Shown: positions 36,026 to 48,700, counted from the stretch's first letter. The stretch is 64,000 nt of DNA from Absidia repens (GCA_002105175.1 MCGE01000006.1:744001-808000); one strand, 5' to 3'. Numbers and translations are program-made. The notes: a model not told the origin generated them from the sequence alone.

Positions 36026-36305
36026 TTAAAAAAAAAAGGACAAAGACAAAGACAATGAAAAAAGTATGATGAAAGAGGAGGCACCAGGAGTCATCAGCAT
36101 GTTACCCATGGATGACACACGTAAGCGACCATTTTTTCCGACTGTGTCATCAGGAAAAGGTGCTACTTGGGGAGGTCGGGTTGTATTGGAAGCGCCACCG
36201 CTGGAGGAGGGTGAGAAGGACGAATGGGGTGCGGCAGGCTGAGACGGGGTTACCACGGCGCCATGGCCTGACACTCCATTAGTGGGTGCGGCGGCGGCAC
36301 TTGAA

Positions 36306-36336
<31 letters not shown>

Positions 36337-36517
36337 TATTATTATTGCTGTTGCCATAGGGAAGAGGGGTTCCTATGATACTTTGGGTTGTCCCACTAGC
36401 CGTATTGATTATAGCTGTGGAGGATGTGGGCTGATTTTCTTGCTGAGCATGGATGTTGTTTGATAATAAAACACATGAAATAAAAAAAAAGGTCATAAAA
36501 ACTTGTATTGAGTACAT
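36026..36517 (-). CDS. Small Ser/Asn-rich protein, probable GPI-anchored surface protein
   Basis: A single 163-aa exon. The N-terminus has a signal-peptide pattern (MYSIQVFMTFFFISCVLLSN, then NIHAQQ as a plausible cleavage zone). The middle is Ser/Thr/Pro-rich with a poly-Asn run encoded by an AAT repeat (plus-strand TTA repeat near 36306-36350) and a short poly-Ala. The C-terminus ends TPGASS followed by a hydrophobic tail ([15 protein letters not shown]), fitting a GPI-attachment signal. I recognise no family. A secreted, wall-linked protein is inferred from the two end signals only. Confidence 0.6.
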
Positions 36518-37101
36518 GGCGGGATGAGGTAAAAAGATGAAGCGGGTAAAGACAATGGTAGATGATGATGAAGTATTTTATTTTGTTTAATCAAGAAGAC
36601 AAGTATATATTCATAAAAAAAATATAATGGAAATAAAGAGAGAGAAAAGGTATGATATGGGGAGAACTAATAGCTAAGGAGGAGGGGGTTGTAAAAGGAG
36701 TACAACGATGCGTTTTCCAGGGGGGGAGGTAGAAAGTACACAAGTGGAGGGGGTGGGTGGATATGGATATACATCTAGTTTATTTTTATTTAGTAGTATT
36801 ATATAAAGAGAAACAAGAATCAAGTCACAAGTGATAGAGCGGACAAAATAGATACAACTTTTTTTTATTATGATAGTATTGTGAAGAAGAGGAATGATAA
36901 CTAAATAAATATAAACTAACATGTGTGGGAGTGAGTGGAGGGGTTGAGATTTGGGAGGGGGGTAACAAGGTATTGATTGACACAGATCATCACCAAAACG
37001 TATAAGAGCAGACCAAAACCAAGATTCGGGTAAAAAAAATATATAAAAGAAATAGGAAGTCGCCAAACACAAAATGCCAAGTCAAGTCCATCGTCCATCC
37101 A
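36518..37101. other. spacer: promoter of the surface-protein gene / 3' side of bHLH gene
   Basis: 584 bp, with GGAGGGGG-type G runs on the plus strand (36675-36760 and 36930-36965) and AT-rich blocks. No supported gene. Confidence 0.4.
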
Positions 37102-38322
37102 TCATTGTCGTTTTAAATACATCAACTCCCTTTTCAGCTGTTCAGTTTCCTTGACGAAATTTTCTTCCCTTTCATGTAGATGACTAATATATCCGACAGC
37201 TATATCAAGAATAAAACATGTATGAGTACGTGACCATGCATAAATACCCAGCCCAGAGACCCCTACTTTGTACTTTTTTTTTTCCTATTTTTCATGATAT
37301 ATCTTATTTTTTTTTTTTTTCATGCATTTTGATTTTTTTGGTTTTCTACCTTTGCTAAGTATTTCCCATTTACTTGTTTTCAGTCCCTTGTCCACCGGAA
37401 GCAGATCCCGTAAATCATCAAACAAGTCCTTCATTTCTTTGCGTCGTTTTCGCTCTGCCAGTTTATGACTGACACGTAATTCGGGTGATCTTGAATAAGG
37501 TGCCTGAGTGCTGAATCTTCTGGAGGGCGGAGATGACATGATAGATCCTGAATTGTTGATCGTTGAGTAGGAGGTAGTGGTAGATGAGGTTCCATTGAGT
37601 GATGTTGGTGGTGGTGGCGGCGTAGAATAGTTATCATACCGTGGTTCATGATGAGGTGAAGAGCATGTTGATGAAGTCGTCGAGGATGGATATGAGACTG
37701 AATCCCTCCTCATTTGAGGATGATGCTGTTGCTGCTGGTGGTGGTTATGATTGGTTGGCGCAATTGCAATCGAGTGCCGTCGTAAGTGAGCATCCTCTAA
37801 TAACAAGCTTGCTGGTGATGAAGTGTGTCTGGTTCGAGTCATTGTTGGCGTATGATTGGTGCTGTGGGTGTTATTGGCTGTTGGGTGGAAAGGTGAGAGG
37901 TTGAATGGTTGTTGCTGTTGTTGCTGCTGTTGCTGTTGTTGTTTTGAGTGCATTTCACCTGTCAACTGACTGATGGAGGGTAAAGAGTCCCTTCTCCAAG
38001 GTAAGTGTAATGGTGAAGAAGGGGTAGATATAAGGTCAGGGCGGTGCTCCAACGGAGAAGGCCGATTCAGGGTATGTGATGGTGAGGATGGTGGTGAGCT
38101 TTGGTTAGACGATCGAGTAGAAGTGTCAATCATGGAACCTCGTCTTGAATTAGAGGGACTTGGAGATGCATAGTGACTTGGGTTGGTTTGAGTGCGGTAG
38201 GTTGCATTGTTTGGAGGTTGAAGAATTCTCGAGTTGGGATCCAGTGATTCATAATCCATAGCCTTATGTGTTACTTGGTCATCTTCATGAGGCGGTGTAG
38301 AATAGTGGTTTGAGAGAATCAT
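37102..38322 (-). CDS. Basic helix-loop-helix transcription factor
   Basis: Two exons (38322-37350 and 37199-37102) joined in phase give about 356 aa. The first ~280 residues are disordered, rich in Ser/Pro/His with a poly-Gln run and several RRxS motifs (RRGSMI, RRDSL, RRHSI, RRDSV, RRFST) that look like basophilic-kinase sites. The bHLH domain is C-terminal: the basic part [19 protein letters not shown] carries the H-E-R DNA-contact pattern expected for E-box binding, followed by [20 protein letters not shown] and GYISHLHE. A heptad-like helix follows to the end ([15 protein letters not shown]). The intron falls inside helix 2. The target and pathway are unknown. The start is the ATG of MILSNHYS; in-frame sequence further 5' is poly-Phe and unlikely to be coding. 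Confidence 0.88.
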
Positions 38323-38883
38323 TATGTAAAACAAAACAGGACAATGTATATGAAATAAATAAGTATAACGTGTAAAAAAAAGAAAGAGAAAGAGAAAGAG
38401 AAAAAAAAAAAAGAAAAAGAAAAAGCTTGTTTTCAACGAAAAAAAAAAAATCAACAAAAAAAAAATAGTGGAGGCATCAACTCCGCCCAACACGTGCGTT
38501 CAAAGAAACATGTGCTGTGCGGTTTTCCCACATAAACCCAAATTTCTATATCATATATAAAAAACCCAGTCGTTCCGTTACAGTATTATACAATAACTAA
38601 TCCTTTTCACAATATATCCCCCACCCACATATCCAATTGCTTTCTCGTGTAATTGACACACAAAATCAATCAATAATCAATACTTTTTCATTATTCCCCG
38701 ATACAATAACAATAAAGTATTAGTGTTATTAATTAAACATCAAAATAATGGTAAAGTATAAACTAGCAGTATAATAAAGTAAATATAATTAAGACTTGAC
38801 TATAGAGTACCAATCCATCGACTGTGAAAACCCAATACAACCATTCCCAATAATAGCACCTAGCATCCGGAGTCAAATCTATT

Positions 38884-39830
38884 GATCAAGTAATCTCCGC
38901 CATAGGACACGAAAATGCTGATGACCCAACAAGAGTTCCACTGCAGATGGGCGTAAATCCGCGTCGGCAGTACCGGAGCAAAGCGATGTTCATGACACTA
39001 TTTTCCCACGTAAGAGCCTGATGTTGTTGAATATCGTTAGTATGATTTGCTGTTTGCTTTGGTTTCTTATCTATTTCCACCCCTCTTCATATTTACTTAC
39101 CATTATCCTCATATGTTTTTCATTTCCTTCCTTTCCATCGTCAACTTACTAATCCCTATGATATGTACACTGTAAGTTAAAAGTCATCAGAAAGTCATGA
39201 CAGTGCTGCCCTGAGGTGTCGCCCAAGTAGAAAGAAGATTCCAGGAGGCAATTTTTTCCTATCTGCTAGTGTTTTGAGTAGAGCTTTCTGAAGACTTAAT
39301 GCTTAGCTGAAATTTCATTCGGGGCAATAAATAAGAATAAAGAGAAAGCAGCACAGACATTTTTGTTTGTTAACAAGTCAAAAAAAAATCAGGGACAATT
39401 GTTAAAACACCGCTTTCCAATAGATGATTACACTAGCTCATAAAATCAAAAAGGCAATTTATAAATTCCGCGTTCTCTCCACGCCTGAAGGGTCAACGAC
39501 TATACCCAGAATGATATATATATATATATATTGTATATGTTCACTCAAAATCATATTCCCTAACAGTAAACTTTGACAAAATCGTAAGACTAATTTTTAG
39601 ATCATTTAGGTGGCCCATGGACACTCGTCTATCATATTTCTCAGTTGTAGATCGGGTTTTCAATCCCATCAATAATTTATCTGGGAAATCAAGGGTTTCG
39701 TCTTCCACTGGATACAATAATAAAGTAATAAATAAAAATTGATCCTGATCAGATTCATATTTATTACTTTGGATACTATCAAAGTATACAGTATTCTGTG
39801 TTGCCAATAGAAGAGATAAGCTTTCTAGTT
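38884..39830 (-). pseudogene. possible degraded protein-kinase relic
   Basis: Two separated minus-strand stretches look like pieces of one kinase. Around 39541-39620 the translation reads HLNDLKISLTILSKFTVREY followed by DFE. It resembles a catalytic loop (HxDLKxxNIL) running into a DFG-like motif, but lacks the usual Arg, Asn and Gly. Around 38884-38990 it reads DADLRPSAVELLLGHQHFRV then LWRRLLDQ and a stop, like the end of a kinase C-lobe (xRPxAxELL). The upstream frame there is offset by one base, and the DNA between is full of stops. Missing catalytic residues plus broken frames suggest a pseudogene. An unrecognised exon-rich gene is the alternative. Confidence 0.3.
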
Positions 39831-40108
39831 ACTTCTGACGAGAATTCACTAAATCAAGCATGTCGCTGGTCTATGTGTCTTATCTGTCTTATCAAAAAGC
39901 CCGCTTCGATGATGATCCCTTTTTACGCCGTCAACTGTCAGTCAAAGGTATCGATCTCATTGTTCTCAATAAAGTATAAAATTTAGCTCTTTATCCAGAG
40001 TTGATATCTTTTGGAGGTATGTTAGTAAAGGTGTGGCTTATCAAGACATCTCAATCAATGCACAAAAACAAAAAAATAAAGCATTTTTTTTTTCGGGGCT
40101 TACTCCAT

Positions 40109-40115
40109 TGACTCA
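40109..40115 (+). promoter_or_regulatory. TGACTCA (Gcn4/Bas1-type) site upstream of the FGAM synthase gene
   Basis: An exact palindromic TGACTCA lies about 180 bp before the ATG of a purine-biosynthesis gene. In budding yeast TGACTC sites bound by Bas1 or Gcn4 drive ADE genes; function here is inferred. Confidence 0.4.
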
Positions 40116-40296
40116 TTCAATTATTTCTGGACTGGCTTTTTTTTTTCAAAAAAATTCAAACCGCACCAATAAAGTTTTGTTCAAGCATTTTTGAGTTCAT
40201 CTCGTTTTCTTTTTTCTTTTTTTTTTTTTTTAGTCACTTACTCTCCACACTCAAACCCTTCATTGAAGGAAACCCCCCTCTTTTTTACAACGCATT

Positions 40297-43200
40297 ATGT
40301 TGGTACTTCCTGGAACTTCTGCTCTCTCTGAATTCAAGAGTCAAAGCCTGTTGAAGAACATTCAAAAAACGACGCCGTCTGTCATTTCCGTGTCTGGTCT
40401 TCAAGTACACTTTGTGAACCCAAGAAACGAACAAGCTCTTCAAGTGATCTCGGACTCTTCTTCTGACAAACATGTCATTCTCAGAAATTTGCTTGACTAT
40501 GGTTCAAACCCAATTGAAGCAAACAAGGCTGCGACCATTGAAACTTTCTTGGCTACTGGTGCTCAACCTACTCAAGGCGGTCTTGTCATTCTAGTGGTTC
40601 CTCGTGCTGGCACTATTTCTCCTTGGTCTTCCAAAGCTACCAACATTGCTCACCTTTGCAATCTTCATGATCAGGTGGAACGTATTGAACGTGGTGTGGC
40701 ATATTTCATTCAAGGTGGTGGTGAAGGACTCTCTTTGGATGACTTGAACCTCAATCTTTTACACGATCGTATGACTCAATTGGTTCTCACAACTGTCCCT
40801 CAAGCCGACTCCATTTTCCAACACGGTAAGCCCGCTCCTTTGACTGTGGTGGATCTTCTCAGTGATGGTGCCGCTGAAAACGCCAATGTGGCTCGCGACA
40901 AGTTGGCTCAAGCAAACGCTGAACTTGGTTTGGCTTTGGCTGGTGATGAAATTGATTATTTGGTCTCTGCTTTTGTCGGTGGCAAACAAGAAACCGCGCC
41001 TACTGATGATGATCATGCTCTTCGCCGTAATCCTACTGATGTGGAACTCTTCATGTTTGCTCAAGTCAATTCTGAACATTGTCGCCACAAGATCTTTGGT
41101 GCTGATTGGACTATTGATGGTGAATTGAAACCTCACTCTCTCTTTGGCATGATCAAGAATACACACAAGCTCAACCCTGCTTATACACTCTCTGCCTATT
41201 CTGATAATGCTGCTGTATTGGAAGGTTTCAAGGCTACACGATTTGCTCCTTCTTCTGTGGTTGGAAATACTTACGAACATTATGAAGAAGATGTCCATTA
41301 TATTGCAAAGGTAAATATAATTATCAATTGATTAGGAGGGGTTACATATGAATATATATATATATATATATATAGGGACATGATATATACTCACTCTTAT
41401 TTATTTCAGGTCGAAACACATAATCACCCTACTGCTGTATCTCCCTTCCCTGGTGCGTCTACTGGTTCAGGTGGTGAAATTCGTGATGAAGGTGCGGTGG
41501 GTCTTGGATCCAAACCAAAGGCGGGGTTGGTGGGCTTCACAGTGTCAAATTTATTGATTCCCGACAATGTCCAACCGTGGGAAACTGACTTTGGAAAACC
41601 TGGCCACGTTGCATCTGCTTTTGATATCATGATGGAAGCTCCTTTGGGTGGTGCAGCTTTCAACAATGAATTTGGCCGGCCTGCTCTTACTGGTTATTTC
41701 CGTACTTTTGCTGAACAAGTGCCTGTGGATGACAAGACCAATGAAATCCGTGGTTATCATAAACCTATCATGATTGCCGGTGGTGTCGGTAGTATTCGTC
41801 CCGCTCATGTGTTGAAGAAATCAATCAATCCTGGTGCTCATTTGATTGTTTTGGGTGGCCCTAGTATGCTGATCGGACTTGGTGGTGGTGCTGCAAGCTC
41901 TATGGCTTCTGGTCAAAGCAGTGCTGATCTCGACTTTGCCTCTGTACAACGTGAAAACCCTGAAATGGAACGTCGTGCTCAACAAGTCATCGATTTTTGC
42001 AATGCACTTGGTGATGATACGCCTATTGAATCCATCCACGATGTCGGTGCTGGTGGTTTGTCAAATGCCTTGCCTGAAATTGTTCACGACAGTGATCTTG
42101 GAGCCGAAATTGAGTTACGTCAAATTCCTTGTGATGATTCTAGCATGTCGCCTATGGAAATCTGGTGTAATGAATCTCAAGAACGTTATGTGCTTGCTGT
42201 TGCTCCTGAAAAATTGGCTGTCTTTGAAGCATTCTGTGCTCGCGAGCGATGCCCGTACGCCGTTGTTGGTCTCGCCACTGCTGAAAAGCGATTGGTTGTC
42301 CGCGATTCTCTATTGGGTAATGTGCCTATTGATTTACCCATGCCTGTCTTGTTTGGTAAACCTCCCAAGATGTCTCGCAAGACGGAATCATGCAAGCCTT
42401 TGCGCAATCCATTTGATGTGTCTCTCAAATCATACCTCCCCGCTGGTGCTGAAGCGCTTCAAGATGCTGCCTTGCGTGTCTTGCAATTACCATCAGTGGC
42501 TTCCAAATCCTTCCTGATAACCATCGGTGATCGATCTATCACTGCTTTGGTGGCCCGTGATCAATTTGTAGGTCCATGGCAAGTACCTGTGGCTGATGTC
42601 GCTGTCACTACCACTTCTTTGGGTAAGGATATTATCACTGGTGAAGCCATGGCGATGGGTGAACGTACTCCTTTGGCTCTTTTGTCCCAAGCTGCATCTG
42701 CACGTATGGCTGTTGGTGAATGTCTCCTCAACATGGCCGCTGCTAATATTCAAGATACTGGTCGAATCCGTATGTCTGCCAATTGGATGTGTGCTGCCGA
42801 TCATGCTGGTGAAGGTGCTGGTTTGTATGAAGCAGTGCAAGCCATTGGTCTTGAACTCTGCCCTGCTTTGGATATTGCCATTCCTGTGGGTAAAGACTCC
42901 ATGTCGATGAAGATGAAGTGGGACAACGAACAAGGCGAAAAGACTGAAGTGACCGCACCTTTATCTCTTATCATCACTGGTTTTGCTCCCGTCATCAACA
43001 ACCACAAAACATTCACTCCCCAATTGCGCAACATGGCTCAAACTGCTCTTGTATTTATTGATTTGGCGAATGGAAAACAACGACTTGGTGGTTCTGCTCT
43101 TGCTCAAGTGTACAAACAAATTGGCTCTGAAGCTCCTGATGTGGACGATGCGACTTTACTCAAGAACTTCTTCAATGCTATGCAAGTTGTTAAAGAAGGC

Positions 43201-44511
43201 GATGTCAAGGACAGCATTGTGTTGGCTTATCATGACCGATCTGATGGTGGTCTTTTCACAACAATTACCGAAATGTGCTTTGCTGGTCATGTGGGTGCTC
43301 AAGTGGATTTAGATGGTATTTGCCAGAATGGCGATGTCGTATCATGTTTATACAACGAAGAACTTGGTGCTGTTGTGCAAGTTGAAGAAGCTAGATTGGA
43401 CGAATTCGTATCGCTTGTTGGTAAGGCTGGTTTACCCAAGGAAGTGATTCACAAGATTGGTGTGGTGACTGAACACGACGCCAAGGATGCTATCAATTTC
43501 CGTCTCAATGGTCAAGATGTATTCAACGCGAGTCGCGTGGATTTATTCCGCTTGTGGTCCAAGACTTCATACCTCATGCAAAGTGCCCGTGATAATGCCG
43601 ACTGTGCTCAGCAAGAATACGATAACGTCCTCGATGCACAAGACCCTGGTATGTCATATCAACTCACCTTCAACCCTGCTGACGACATTCTTAAGACGGT
43701 GGTGACAAAGGAACAACAAAGACCAAAGGTGGCTATTTTGCGTGACCAAGGTGTCAACGGTCAAATTGAAATGGCGTTCTCCTTCCACTTAGCTGGCTTC
43801 GAAGCGGTGGATGTACACATGACTGATATCATTTCTGGTAAAGTCACCCTCAAGGAATTCGTGGGTATTGCTGCTTGTGGTGGTTTCTCTTACGGGGATG
43901 TGCTGGGCGCTGGTGCCGGATGGGCCAGATCTATTTTACTTCATCCTCATGCTCGCGCCGAATTCTCTCAATTCTTTGAACGGGACAACACATTTACTTT
44001 GGGTGTATGTAATGGCTGTCAATTCCTTAGTCAATTGGCGGAACTTATTCCTGGTGCTACTCACTGGCCTCGATTTGAACGAAACCAAAGCGAACAATTT
44101 GAAGGACGTACGACAATGGTGGAAATTGTGTCGGATGCAACCAGTGTCTTCTTTAGTGATATGGAAGGTTCGAAGTTCCCTATCGCTGTGGCTCATGGTG
44201 AAGGTCGTGCTCAATTCAAGTCAAAGGATGCTCACAGCGCTTTTGTATCCGATCATCTTACCACGGTGCGCTATGTGGACAATTATGGTAAGCCTACTCA
44301 ACAATACCCATTCAATCCTAATGGTTCTCCGGATGGCATTGCTGGTATTCGCACCCCTAACGGCCGTGTCCTTGCTATGATGCCTCACCCTGAACGTGTG
44401 GTCTTGAAGGAAAGCAATTCTTGGTATCCAGAAAATGAAACTTGGGGTCAATCTGGACCTTGGTTGCGTATGTTCTTGAATGCTCGCAAGTGGGTTGGGA
44501 CCAACTATTAG
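40297..44511 (+). CDS. ADE6: Phosphoribosylformylglycinamidine synthase (FGAM synthase)
   Basis: Fourth step of de novo purine synthesis: FGAR + Gln + ATP to FGAM. Cytosolic. Two exons (40297-41310 and 41410-44511) give about 1371 aa, matching large eukaryotic enzymes (yeast Ade6 1358). The N-terminal PurS-like and linker domains include [19 protein letters not shown]. The AIR-synthase-like halves show [20 protein letters not shown] just after the intron, [20 protein letters not shown] and [12 protein letters not shown]. The C-terminal class-I glutamine amidotransferase shows [20 protein letters not shown], the nucleophile Cys in [12 protein letters not shown] (near residue 1205) and the triad His-Glu in MMPHPERV. 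The intron interrupts the gene exactly before the VETHNHP motif. A poly-T tract and the TGACTCA site lie upstream. Confidence 0.98.
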
Positions 44512-45122
44512 ATTTAGCCTTTTATTATTTTTTTTACAATTATTCTTTTACATACATTATTATTCTTTTTTTATCATATTTTGTCATCTTTTATATATAA
44601 ATATATATATATTCAATAAATCCACATCATTATCACCATGCTTTACTGTACTACTTTGTCTTCGTTTGTCATTGTCTTTAGAGAAAAGGAATATGAAAGG
44701 GGGCTGGGGAAATGGAAGAAGTGTTCATGTGTACAATTATTATGGAGCACTTGTCTTATCAAATACACCTGATATCTGGAAAGGGGAAGAAAAAAAAGCC
44801 ATTATTGCAGAGGGAAATTAGGACCAAAACTCCAAAATAGAAGCCTACTACTGAAATAGATAATGCATCATTGCACTGTCACTAGTCCCACGCACTGATT
44901 TTAACACCTCTACACATCCAAAAACAAAATCCTTGAGTCAACACCCATTTCAATTAATAACGTTTTCAAATATACAGCAAAATACTGGAGTTTTTATTTT
45001 ATTTTTTCAAAGACGAATGATATATGTACAAACAAGAATAAAGTAATAATAGGAACAAAGATTATAATACAACTAAGGAGGGAAAGGGGACATATATAAT
45101 AAACAAGTCGCCAGATTTTTTT
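44512..45122. other. convergent 3' spacer, ADE6 / APC11
   Basis: 611 bp of AT-rich DNA with no gene seen. Confidence 0.4.
44615..44620 (+). terminator. ADE6: polyadenylation signal AATAAA of ADE6
   Basis: About 100 nt after the stop, following a (TA)n-rich stretch. Confidence 0.55.
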
Positions 45123-45389
45123 TCAGGTCGCAGCAGAGACCGTACTCCAGGTCTTTCGATCCATGGGACAAGTTCCACCATTTGTTTGGCTTGCCAGCCA
45201 TTGTTCGATGCAATGTAAATGGAATACATGAGAGCACTGGCCCCAAACCAATGAGCAGTCATCTCCTGGCATGGAGCACTGCGGACAGCAAGCATCATAC
45301 GCATTGTGACAAATCCCACACAAATCATCTTCTTTGACATCCCAAGTCCAATAAGCAGCCATAGTCCATGATTTGATCTTCACTTTCAT
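45123..45389 (-). CDS. APC11: Anaphase-promoting complex RING subunit Apc11
   Basis: Catalytic RING-H2 subunit of the APC/C ubiquitin ligase that, with cullin Apc2, transfers ubiquitin to cyclins and securin. A single exon of 88 aa, the family size. The start MKVKIKSWTMAAYWTW matches the conserved MKVKIKxW opening, so the in-frame ATG 30 nt upstream was not used. Zinc ligands are visible: DDLCGIC, CCPQCSMPGDDC, GQCSHVFHLHCIEQWL and TCPMDRKTW. The last pair has Asp where animals have Cys (CPMCR). Fungal Apc11 proteins with Asp at this place are known to me, so this is probably functional. The ATG is 199 bp from the divergent CLASP ATG. Confidence 0.95.
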   Translation of the reverse strand: MKVKIKSWTMAAYWTWDVKEDDLCGICHNAYDACCPQCSMPGDDCSLVWGQCSHVFHLHCIEQWLASQTNGGTCPMDRKTWSTVSAAT

Positions 45390-45588
45390 TGTGTTGACGG
45401 CGATGGTGTCCAACTTCAAAAAAGAGAGAAAGGCCGCTCAAAAAAAAAAAAAAAAAAAAAAAGGTAATTTAAACCGCGAGTTTTTGTGGGATAAAAAAAA
45501 AATCCAAAAAATATGCTTTTGCTCTTTGCGCTTTCTTTTTTTTTTTTTTTTTTGTTTCTATCAATTATTATCACACGATCTGGATGAT
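45390..45588. promoter_or_regulatory. 199-bp divergent promoter, APC11 / CLASP
   Basis: A very short head-to-head spacer between two mitotic genes. It has an A23-type run (about 45440-45462) and a T run (about 45538-45553). Any common cell-cycle control is inferred. Confidence 0.5.
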
Positions 45589-45672
45589 ATGAATTCTAGT
45601 GCCACATTGACCTTCAAAAAGGTAAAGGAAATATATATAGTGACTCTGATGAATACTAAACTCATTTTGCTT

Positions 45673-45726
<54 letters not shown>

Positions 45727-48700
45727 CACTGCAGGTCAACTCTAGGAAAGACCTTGGGCGTGAAATGGCAACAGCGATTAAACAGTTTCAAGGCAAAGAA
45801 ACCGAATTCAATTGGGAAAAACGAGAACATACTCTTCTATGGATCAAGTCACTATTACATGACACGTTTTTTGAAAATTGGAAAGATATCATCATACAAG
45901 GTATCCATGACTTGGTATTTGGAATTGCTGGTGCTGTAAGTAACTACAGTAGGAAGGACAAAGGTATTTGCAAATATATACTTACATATATTCTTTTCAA
46001 TAGATACAAAGCTTAAGGACAAAATATGCATTGGTGGCTTTTGATCTTATTGTCGATATTGGTCGTGTCACTGGGACTAGAATTGATGCAATTACTTTTG
46101 AAACTCTTTTCACCAGTCTCTTGAAGTGTGGAAATTCAAGTAAACAAATCGTTGCCACCAAAGCGAAACAAACCACGGTTCTCTTCTTGTCAACAACTTC
46201 ATACCACAACAAAGCGGTGACACTTTTATGCTCGACCTTCAATGATGACAAGAATCAACAATCACGTGAATTTACTGCCATCTACTTGACGACTTGCTTA
46301 GAAACACATGCACCAAGGGCGATTGTTAGGGAAAATATGGAGCGACTCAACACGTTAAACAGTATTGAAGGCTTTTTGAAAACCGGTTTACTGGATGCAA
46401 GTCCTTCGGTACGACAATCTTGCCGAAATGCATTTTGGATATATCACAGATGCTGGCCTCGCAATGGTGAAAGGTAATCAAGGTTTTGACCCGAAGAATA
46501 CTTTTACGACGACCGACTAATATATCTTTCACCTTTTTGATATTTTTTAGGCTACTTCAATCCTTCAATATGACGACTCGAAAGCAGCTGGAAAAATCAA
46601 AGCCATCTGAAAGCAGTACTAATGTCTACCAGAACACCCTTGGAAAACGACCATTATCACCTACATTTACAACAAATGATCCTTCTGAACTTCGTACCAA
46701 ATCGCTATCAAAATCAATTCACCCATCCCCATTATCGAAAAGAAAAGCTTCTTCCAACAATATATCTTCCATTGACAATCGACCTACTAGACCATCAGAA
46801 CCAACGTCCATACATGCACCACCACTTGCATCTGCTACATTGCTGCATTTGCTCCGCAGTAACGATATATCCAACAACTGCAATGGATTACGCATGCTCT
46901 CTAAACGACTCCTCACCAATCTTCATAAAAGCTCATCCAATAACAGTTATGAAATGGTGCTTCCTTCAACAGTCCCCAGTCGCGCAGACTTGATGCCTAT
47001 ATTATTGGACTACCTGTCGCTAGATCGGATGATGAACAATGAACTGCTTTGTGAGCAAATGATGTCCTGGGATTGTCTTACTGGTATTTTTGTTTTTATT
47101 TTCCCTTTACACCAATTTCTGCCTACTTTGATCCTGGCGAGTCAAAGGCATTGTTATGATGGTGGTGCTGTTACGTGTTCGTCTGTGGAATTACAACACT
47201 GCCGTGCACTATGCGTTCGTGGATTGAAACGAATCAAGCTATACTTAAAATACAATGATCCGGACCTGTTTCAATCGTTGTTGGATATCCTTCTTACCGC
47301 GGCAACACCCGGAGGCCCAGGCTTACGAGATCCCAATGCAAAAAATGAACTGCGGAAAATAACAACAACAGTAACAGCTATCCATAGCGACAACAACGAC
47401 ACGGAGGACAAAGTACGTGATCATTTGATATACGAGTTGGTCACTTGGCTGGATGAACTTGTCACCAATTATGTCGGGCTCGATGATTGCGATAGCGACC
47501 ATGACTTGATGGCGGAATGTAAACAGCATTGGACCAAGGATATGACAACAGCAAAAATCAAGATGGATGCATGCGCTCAAGGGCTAGACGACAATGACAA
47601 ATTGGAGTCGTGTTTGGGATCTATACTTGGTTTACTCAGATCATATACATCAGCGATTCACTCTGCGGTATTTACTTCTCTCATTACTTTGATTGGTCGG
47701 TTGCGTCTTGTCAGCATACGTGTATTTAATTTGGTGGTTGATAAGACAGATAGGGATACAGCTCGACTCCTGGATGCCTTTTTGGGTGCGCAATGTTCTA
47801 CTATGACTCTCGAATCCCAAAGAAGTATTTGGCAAGGTGAAGAAGCTACAAATGGGCGCGATGATGACATTCTGGATGAAATTACGACGATGATCCCCCG
47901 CCGCCGTATGACGATGTTGACCCTTTAACATTTGACAGTGATGATTATCAGCAACAATACGAACCATCGTTTACTCTAACGTCGCTAAACCAAGATGACT
48001 TCAATGAAGCTTTGTCTGATAGTGATGACTATGATGTTATGGACACGAGCTTGGGATCGATCAATCTGGATATCATGTCACCAGAGCCCTCGATTGCTTC
48101 CACACAGGTAATTCAAAAAAAAGGAAAGAAACATTGGAAATACAAAACAATTTTTGCTAATGTGAATATTTTATTTATGTGATCATAGGATCCGTCTGAA
48201 CTTGATGATTTTACGATGGAACACACTACGTCTACGAACGTCGATCTATCTGAAACATCCGCACCTTTGGAACACACCAATAACGAAACTGACAGCGACA
48301 CGGTAGCTTGCAATTCCAATCATCCAGCGACCAATACAACAACTTTGAACGATGATTCCCCATCTACTGATTTATTGACAGACACTGTTGAAAGGCTAGT
48401 ACATGCAACACCGAACAACAAGCATACTGTATTGAAGACCCTTGAACACCTTTGCAAGGAATATTCCATCGAGAATGAAGCTGATTATGGACGGTACAGG
48501 AAAGTATGGATGCGTGCAACAACATTTGGTAATCTGGAACACGGTGGATCATTATTGAAAACCCTGATTGACCACCTGACGGATGACTTGATTAAGCTCT
48601 CTCAACAACAAAACTCTTATCGCGATGAACAAACGATGCATATTTTACGATTACTCAAGCAAGTTTTAGTACACCAAAAAAGCCTCCTTAAACACGACAA

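Larger units (their letters stand above)
38323..40296. other. 2-kb spacer between bHLH gene and FGAM synthase gene
   Basis: Holds the bHLH promoter side, a probable kinase relic on the minus strand, an AT repeat (39513-39531), and the 5' flank of the FGAM synthase gene with T-rich tracts and a TGACTCA site. A short plus-strand frame at 39868-39978 starts MSLVYVSYLSYQKARFDDDP; it has coding-like composition but no recognised relative. Confidence 0.45.

Noticed and set aside
47700..47939. A 240-bp intron in CLASP (GTTGCG donor, TTTGACAG acceptor) instead of a frameshift
   Set aside because: The phase would work, but the donor is poor and the supposed intron is fully open with protein-like sequence that flows into the next frame at a C run.
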